Positions 54,501-64,000 of a stretch of DNA of 64,000 bases are shown here, one piece after another. The stretch's first letter is position 1. Each line of letters starts with the position of its first letter. The stretch comes from Phallusia mammillata. Its lineage: Eukaryota > Chordata > Ascidiacea > Phlebobranchia > Ascidiidae. Under the pieces are notes generated by a model, which was given only the letters and a program-made list of their open reading frames with translations, was not told the origin of the DNA and did no database searches. The translations under genes were made by a program, and so were the position numbers. Where the stretch lies: contig QLIY01000218.1 in the NCBI GenBank assembly GCA_003260075.1, positions 114,637-178,636 on the forward strand, written 5' to 3'.

Positions 54501-56735
54501 TTTCAAAAACTTGAGTGGAGGAATTTAGTTTTACACTAAAAGGCTGAATGGGCGGGACGGGCGGGATGGGCGGAATGGAGGGCGGGATGGGCGGAATGGA
54601 GGGCGGGACGTCGCGGGAGATGGCGGGACGTCGTGAAAACCGCTAAATATCGGGTTAAATTGCTGACGGTTGGAGCTATTAAGGTTGGGATAAGGTTTTA
54701 TAATAGAAAATCATTAAAAAAAATTCCGCCGAACACTACATTCCGCGCCCGAAACGTCCCGCCATCTCCCGCGACGTCCCGCCATAGCATTTTTGCCTAA
54801 TGTCAGGAAATAGTTGAATAAGTTTTAGGCAGGGACATTTTTTGATTCATATACTATTATAAAACCTCAACCTAACCCTAATAGCACTAACCGTCAGCAA
54901 TTTACCCGATATTGAGCGGTTTCCGCGACGTTCCCGCCCATCCCGCCCATTCAGCGTTTTAGTGTCACCCCTTTTTTCGTGGGGTTTGGAAAATAGACAC
55001 TTAAGCTCTGGACATATGGCCTGTGGAGGCAATATAGACTAAATTTTAAATGATTTTTGTATGGTTTAGCATCCACCATGTAGTATATTGGGGAGGAATT
55101 CGTCGAAAAAGGTTGGGAACCATTTGCCTAATGTTTTACTCAGGCAGAACACACATTTTTTAATTTTTTTTATGGACGTTATATAACAGGGGGGGGGGTC
55201 ATTTGCCTAATGCAGTGCTCTTCAACCTTTTTAGTAGCACGGAACCCTTAAGGTATTTGGGGGGGGGGTAATGTTTTACACAGGCAGAACACACATTTTT
55301 TAATTTTTTTTATGGACGTTATATAACAAAAAACAAACAATTTCGAAAAAAACATACTACATTTTTACTATTTTATTCATTAAAACCACATTCTCTTCAT
55401 TAAATAACAAAACGTGTGTGTAAAAGTAAAGTTATTGATTAAAGCAACATCCGTATCTTAAATTTCGTATTGTTACTGACAATGGCTATTATCTGATGGA
55501 AACACTAAGGCAGTTCGAATTTGCTGCAGTTAATATTGTTAGTCATACTGGGCCAATGTATATTTACACACCTGCACATTGCAATCAGCAACCCACACAC
55601 TTCTGTGACAATGTTGATTCAGTTACCTATATCCTTTGGGATTGAGCCGTTTCGCACTCGTTCTAAAGCAGTGGTCGGCAACCGCCGGTCCGGGGGGGGG
55701 GTATTAAATAACAAAACGTGTGTGTAAAAGTAAAGTTATTGATTAAAACAACAGCCGTATCATAAATTTCGTATTGTTACTGACAATGGCTATTATCTGA
55801 TGGAAACAGAAAGGCAGTTCGAATTTGCTGCAGTTAATATTTTGAGTCATACTGGGCCAATGTATATTTACACAGCTGCACATTGCAATCAGCAACCCAC
55901 ACACTTCTGTTACATTGTTGATTAAGTTACCTATATCCTTGTTAGATCCGAAAACATATATTTTCATAAGTTCCCATCACACAGTAATCAAATCCAGTGG
56001 TATGAAACCTAGATTTTATCAAACCTCTTAGATTTGAAAGTGGTGATCTTAAAAAAAACCTTCGAAGGTTTGTATAATCACCAAATTGAACGGATCATTT
56101 TACTTTTAGAGCATACGGTATATCCAGTGGTGGGATTCAGCCGTTTCGCACTCGTTCTAAAGAACCGTCTCACGAAATATTATGAGATCCACGAACCGAT
56201 TAGCATTACTGGTTACTGTCAATGGACTTTTTGTAACAGAACTGGCTGAAAAATATGACTTTTGTGACAGAACCGACTGACAAAAAATTTAAATCCCACC
56301 ACTGGGTCCAGCGCTTTTGTAAAGATGTGTGCCTCCAGACAACAATTACCAGCATCATTTGATAAAGTAGTTCTTGTTTTCGCGATGTAATAACGTTTCC
56401 TCATAAAATAAAACCCACCGCATTACGCACCTACTTCCGCCAGCTTTTTTCACACGTATTCATTTCCGTTTTGTTCCCACACGCGGATTACATCACAGTA
56501 CGTAGTGGGTGTATTTTTCAGGTTCTGTTCGGGAAAAGCAAAAGGACGAAAACCGGCCGCCAGAAGGAAAACCGGCGCAACAGCGTCCCCAGTGGTGTCC
56601 GCCGACAGTCAGCCGACTGCTAATACCCGCTTGGGGGCGTCGCTGAGTCACAGTTCATCAGGGACAATGCCGCCGGTGCCCAGAAGCGTTTCAGTAGAAA
56701 CTGGACCGTTTGAAGTCGAAAAAATGAACAACTAG
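51581..56735 (+). CDS. Orphan seven-transmembrane (GPCR-like) protein with very long third intracellular loop
   Basis: Exons 51581-52493, 52942-53056, 53614-53769, 54220-54435 and 56522-56735 give 537 aa. Hydrophobic spans lie near 27-54, 66-86, 101-125, 147-171, 191-219, 402-425 and 433-455. The N-terminus has an N-glycosylation sequon (NAT, Asn13). Cys101 at the top of span 3 and Cys183 in the second extracellular loop could form the usual GPCR disulphide. The 180-residue loop between spans 5 and 6 is Pro/Ser-rich, then Asp-rich, then Arg/Ser-rich (RRMRKRSSSLKLERKRRSK). No DRY or NPxxY motif is evident, and the span-3 end reads LWYRQNVFYSD. A basic Ser-rich tail follows. No family was recognised. 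Repeats, including nested elements, fill introns 3 and 4. Confidence 0.8.
52512..52691. mobile_element. hAT MITE, family A, opposite orientation
   Basis: 180 bp, CAGTGCTGGGATTCAAA ... GACTGAATCCCACCACTG with imperfect TSD aataagta/gttaagta. It starts 18 bases after the 5' splice site of the first 7TM-gene exon. Confidence 0.7.
53796..54186. mobile_element. pogo/Tigger-like MITE interrupted by a hAT MITE
   Basis: TA-flanked CAGTAAAGCTCGG ... CCGGTTTAACTG with the hAT MITE 53893-54102 inserted in the middle. Removing the insert and one TSD copy restores a family-length element. Lies in intron 3 of the 7TM gene. Confidence 0.7.
53893..54102. mobile_element. hAT MITE, family A (CAGTGGTGGGATTCAG)
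   Basis: Perfect 8-bp target duplication gtcttacc (53885-53892, 54103-54110). Ends CAGTGGTGGGATTCAG / TGAATCCCACCGCTG. Contains an internal tandem copy of a ~30-bp stretch (gatagaaccg...gaaaaatatgac). Confidence 0.8.
54477..55125. mobile_element. hAT-like foldback element, 649 bp, with long GC-rich inverted arms
   Basis: TSD gcctaatg (54469-54476, 55126-55133); ends CAGTGGTTTCCAACC ... GGTTGGGAACCATTT. Arms of roughly 200 bases rich in gggcgggatgggcgg and its complement face each other, so single strands could fold into a very long hairpin. In intron 4 of the 7TM gene. Confidence 0.75.
56125..56304. mobile_element. hAT MITE, family A
   Basis: CAGTGGTGGGATTCAGCCG ... AAATCCCACCACTG; TSD weak (5 of 8). 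In intron 4 of the 7TM gene. Confidence 0.7.
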
Positions 56736-56794
56736 GAGATGTTTAACGCGTGGTAACACCTGATATTGTTATTACCACAAACACTTTGTAGTTA

Positions 56795-56969
56795 CAGTGG
56801 TAGGATTCAGCCTGTTCGCACCAGTTCTATAGAACCGTCTCACGAAATTTTATTAGATCAGCGAACCGGTTGGCTTTACTGGTTACTGTCAAGACTTTTT
56901 GTAACTGAACCGGTTAAAAACATGACTTTTGTGATAGAACCGGCTGGAAACATTTGAATCATACCACTA
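56795..56969. mobile_element. hAT MITE, family A
   Basis: Perfect TSD tgtagtta (56787-56794, 56970-56977); ends slightly mutated (CAGTGGTAGGATTCAG ... CATACCACTA). Confidence 0.75.
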
Positions 56970-58663
56970 TGTAGTTACTTGATCTTTTAACTGGAATTGT
57001 GCGTTTTTTGTGCATAGGCCAGTGGTTCACAAACTTGTTTATCTGTTGCCGAAATGTTCAGTTATAATATCGGTTTGTAGCTGATCATATGCTGTTCAAA
57101 TAATTACAACTGTACGGTTGCAGGCGTTTATGCCAGCCGTTTTGTACGACATAATACCACAAGATTGCATAACTTCATGTCCAACTGCTGGGTTCTTGCC
57201 CACTCACTGACCTAGGCATTGATATTTTGCCAGTGCTTATCAGACGCTAAGACTTTTTTGTTCAAGGTTGTGGTTACACATATGAGTGTATGTTTGGCAC
57301 TGTGTAAAAAAAACATGACTGACAAATCGTATTTTTTATCTTGGATTACGTTAAGTTCAAGCAGTGTATAATAATATTTCACCTTCACTGTTTGATTTCG
57401 TGATTGTGTTTGTAATCCAGAGTAAGATACAACCCTTGGCATAGCGGCACCTTGTCACCAAACTATCTATATATCACTCTGTTAAAACAGCTTAAAGCGT
57501 AAGTTAGAGACTTTGTGTCACTTGTCACGCAATTAAATTGATAAGTTCAATAGATTTTTTTGTCATATTTTTGATGAAAACAAAGCAACTCCAAATTTTC
57601 CAAGTTTTTTTATGTCCTTGAACTGTATTTTTCAAAGCAAATGAAAGTATTTAAAAAAAATGATGAAAACTTGTCAACTGCACGACTATTTGTATATTTT
57701 TGTTTCAGTTTTTGGTGTTTCTTGTTTTCGAATTAATTCAAGCCTGCGTTACACAACTTCTAAAACTTTTTTTTCTATTTCGGGTAAACCAGCAGACAAT
57801 AAACAAACGCTCTGTAGCTGGCTGCTTTGGTTTCATTAAGCATATCAAGGGGAGAAAAAAAGGTCAAACGCATTTAGATTTAACCAATCTTTAGATCATG
57901 CCAATGGTCGACTACACGCATTTTTCATAATTCAACAAGTGCAAAATCTTTTAAGCGATGTTTTGTCCATTAATTGCAGTTGCAAGCTGTGTTCAGTGTT
58001 GCCAATTAAAATTTTAAAAACCACCACTTTGCTTGCCAGAACAAGCCCAAAAACCGCACCTGCGAACCACAAATTACCGTCATGTACCTGCAAGCATCCA
58101 AAATCGGAGGTTGTACACAAATAAAGTAATCATGCTCCAAACATAATTTATCAGATTTTTAGCAGTTTACAGACTGGACCAATATGCAAAAGGGTACAAA
58201 TTGGTTGCAACTACCAGGGGCGTTACACTCGGTCTGGTAGCATTAGACCCACCTAGCCATTGTTGTGAAGTAGGCCGCTTTTATGTGATTGTTGTATGGA
58301 GCAATAAATGTTTCGTATGTAGAAATTAAAATACTTCACAATGCACCAACCAACAAGTATTAAACTCCTGGATCATGTGCTTACTGTACTTAAGTAAGCA
58401 CAGCCGTTTTGGCGGCCCTGTATATGAACCGCTAGGATATTCGTGGTCAAACTTTGGAAAACTAAAATGTGTGTACATTAAAACAAGTTTGAAGCACTCT
58501 TCCAAACGTATGGAACAAACCAGCGTGGCAGAGAAAAAATACTGACAAAAACAATATGTGTCGCCTTTGGAGAAGGGAACCCATAATAAAGCATGAACAG
58601 TATTTGTTTGATATCGCTGATTAAACTCGTAAGATAAAATACTCGCAAACTGTGATTTGATTT

Positions 58664-58669
58664 TTTATT
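58664..58669 (-). terminator. Polyadenylation signal of RPL23A
   Basis: AATAAA on the minus strand directly downstream of the stop codon; implies a very short 3' UTR. Confidence 0.6.
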
Positions 58670-58687
58670 TGGGACAAGACAGAAAAT

Positions 58688-61714
<3,027 letters not shown>

Positions 61715-61721
61715 GATACTT

Positions 61722-61730
61722 GGAGAAAAG
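61722..61730 (-). promoter_or_regulatory. 5' TOP-like pyrimidine tract of RPL23A
   Basis: On the minus strand CTTTTCTCC lies eight bases before the ATG at 61714 and is preceded by purine-mixed sequence. A C followed by pyrimidines at the cap is the usual 5' TOP signal for mTOR-dependent translation of ribosomal-protein mRNAs. The transcription start at 61730 is inferred. Confidence 0.5.
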
Positions 61731-62008
61731 AACGAAATCGGCGTGTCGAGGTTTAACGTTACGCTAGAGGCGCCAAATACACCAAACTCCCCAAAAATAT
61801 TTTTTCAGCGCTTATTATTTTTGCCCTCTGTGTAAAGCAAACATAGAACCTTTTTTGATTTTCTTAAATTATTCTAAAATATCAACAATAACAAAGTTGT
61901 TGCGTAAGATAAAAAAACTATAACTCAAAAACACAAAAGATCTGAAAAAAGCCGCAAACGTTTTCAAAAGATAAATAGAAAGAGAGAAAGTAGTACTGTA
62001 ATGTAGCC

Positions 62009-62831
62009 CAGGGGTGTCAAACTCATGGGGCTTCGAGGGCCACATTGCAGTTGGAAATTATGCCAAGGGCCGCATGCGATTTTTAATCTAGTTTTACAAA
62101 CTTTAACCAGGGAAGCACAACCTTTTCGCCACGACGGCCGCATTGCAGATCCTTATTTCACCTTGTTTTAAAATTACAGATGTAAAGAAATAGTTTTATA
62201 TCATATGTATACCATTTATTGACGCCCCAAAAGCCCAGACTAATTTCCAACTTGATGCACAGATTGAGCTGCACAATGTGAAGATCAGTCTTAACTGATT
62301 ATGACGTCATAATCTATATTGTGATGCTTGTGGTACCTGTTTTTTCGCATTGTTTGTACACAAACAAAAAGTCTGACGCATATAGCTTATAGGAGGTAAT
62401 ACTCTTTTCAGTCACACAAAATCTGTTTAGAGCAGTTTGAAAGTCGAAATATTTGGCAAATGAGTTTTATTTACGTCACGGCCGCCAGTACATATAATGT
62501 ATTTTAACATGTTCACGGTCGCACAAACTCGTCTCTGTGGCCGCATGAGTCCGTACGGCCGCAAGTTGTGCACCCCTGACTAAAACTTAACGCTTTTTTT
62601 AGTTAGAGGAACGGTTTTACTATTGTTTCTATTCATATTAATTTTTATTTCTTTATTAAAGTTCTGTAAATGTCTGTTTAATGAATAGCTTCAACTTTGA
62701 ATAGTTAAAAAATTATTATATTTGCATAAAAATCTGATGAAATACTACAATTTTTGTTGATTGTTTGAGGGATGCATTAGAGGGCTTGGTGGGCCACATG
62801 CGGCCCGCGGGCCGCACGTTTGACACCCCTG
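62009..62831. mobile_element. hAT element, 823 bp
   Basis: CAGGGGTGTCAAACTC ... GTTTGACACCCCTG with perfect TSD atgtagcc (62001-62008, 62832-62839). The interior holds a second hAT-like pair (ccagggaagcacaacc at 62107 and ttgtgcacccctgac near 62567), suggesting nesting. Confidence 0.85.
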
Positions 62832-63434
62832 ATGTAGCCTACGTACCTAATTTTGAATGTCTCTGAATGAGCTATTGGGAAAAAGGCGTAAGTGGAACTT
62901 TTCCGCTAGAAAAAATTTCATGCGTTGCCCAAATAAGTTGGTCTTTGTGTAAAAACATTATCGTTATGTTGAGTGGAGCTATTTCGCTTGGTGAAAGAAA
63001 ACATAGCGACACAATTGCACTAAAACAATCACCAAGCCGGAAATAGCTGCGCAACGTTAAGACATTATGAAGTACATGTAAAAGTGCATTAAAATGTGGT
63101 CAAGACTGAACTGTAAATAACTTTTTAGTTTATTATTGTCGCAAAAACGTTTGCACACGGGCATGAGAGAATCACAAAAGATTAATTTGATCCAGTTTAT
63201 TTGGATTTGCTCTGATCGGAAAATTGTTTTAGAGCTAAATCAAAAGTTCAAATTTTGCTGCGTCACTGTCTAAAGTCCTTGTAAGTCGCGATGCAAATGA
63301 ATCCTAACATTTACGTGGTCAGTGAGAGAGTCTCATTTTGTGTGTAGAACCATAACAAATATTTGAGATGTCAAGCTTAGAACTTGCTTTTATTTCAGCT
63401 GAGAAGGAGCCTGCGTATTTGAAGTAGGCTAAAC

Positions 63435-63722
63435 CAGTGGTTCTCAACCGCCGGTCCCCGTCAACTTTCCTGCCGGTCCGCCAAATATATTACAATTTTA
63501 CATCTCAATTTAATTCTTTGAAATCTTAAAGAAACGCGTTTAACACATATGGTATCAAACAGAGAGCAGCAAACTTCTCATTACATTGAATTTTTCATAC
63601 TTCTTTTGAATTGCATATTTTTGTCGTAATTGCATTTTGGGTTGATTTTGAAAGTTCACCGGTCCGCAAAACTTGTTTAGAAAGTTTACTGGTCCGCCAA
63701 CTTAAAAGGTTGAGAACCACCG
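63435..63722. mobile_element. Short hAT element, 288 bp
   Basis: CAGTGGTTCTCAACCGCCGG ... AGGTTGAGAACCACCG with perfect TSD ggctaaac (63427-63434, 63723-63730). Confidence 0.88.
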
Positions 63723-64000
63723 GGCTAAACTAAAGTTTAGTGGTGAAATGGTTTACCATTTCACATATGAAAGCCAACAAACTTAAGACTGAATAAACGT
63801 TTGTTTGTAATGTAGTTATATTTAACTTAACAACAAAGTTGGAAATGGATTTTTTTAACAAACGGGCTTTATTCAGGACAGACACATTATGTGTCCGTAG
63901 TTAAAAAAAACCTGTAAAATAAATTAAGTAGATGATTGCTGGACTTAACCTATAATGCCCAAGAGCCCCAAATTGTCCTTTTTAAGCCATTGCGTACTAT

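Larger units (their letters stand above)
56736..58687. other. Intergenic region downstream of the 7TM gene
   Basis: Only a hAT-type MITE copy (56795-56969) is recognisable. Short reading frames here show no family features. Confidence 0.5.
61715..64000. other. Region upstream of RPL23A, repeats only
   Basis: Apart from the promoter side of RPL23A and two hAT elements (62009-62831, 63435-63722), no gene could be supported to the end of the window. Confidence 0.5.

Overview
This is a eukaryotic nuclear window: AT-rich, compact spliced genes with GT-AG introns, many short DNA-transposon derivatives, no operons. Gene content (class I myosin, RILP-like, derlin, COX7A-like, uL23) fits an invertebrate deuterostome, most likely an ascidian tunicate. 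The species is an inference from gene style only. Exons were joined by hand using splice sites, reading phase and recalled family similarity; no database search was possible.

Layout. 1-16.4 kb (-): 5' half of a MYO1C/MYO1H-type myosin I whose remaining exons lie left of position 1; a 7.3-kb first intron leads to an upstream start exon at 16.4 kb. 17.9-19.2 kb (-): unrecognised, probably myristoylated protein. 21.3-27.4 kb (-): complete RILPL1/2-like gene. 28.4-31.6 kb (+): complete Derlin-2, head-to-head with RILPL and tail-to-tail with a COX7A-like gene (-, 32.4-34.3 kb). 38.3-48.0 kb (+): 15-exon leucine-rich-repeat gene. 51.6-56.7 kb (+): 5-exon orphan seven-transmembrane protein. 58.7-61.7 kb (-): RPL23A. 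The genes are unrelated housekeeping or trafficking genes and do not form one pathway.

Assembly state governs interpretation. 42 homopolymer runs, mostly exactly 10 bases and two of exactly 98, break the sequence. All 23 left of the 686-base N gap (30184-30869) are poly-C and all 19 to its right are poly-G. Nearly all sit where the sequence jumps back and repeats itself with allele-like differences. They look like former N placeholders turned into G, at unmerged haplotype overlaps, with the left contig reverse-complemented. Several exons therefore appear twice.

Repeats are dominated by non-autonomous hAT elements with 8-bp target duplications (many perfect), pogo/Tigger-like MITEs with TA duplications, tRNA-headed SINE pieces with a shared core, a 110-bp minisatellite, and small inverted-repeat insertions carrying hammerhead-like motifs of the kind known from Penelope-like elements. 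The last are the best candidates for unusual biology here, with the upstream myosin start exon and the orphan 7TM gene.
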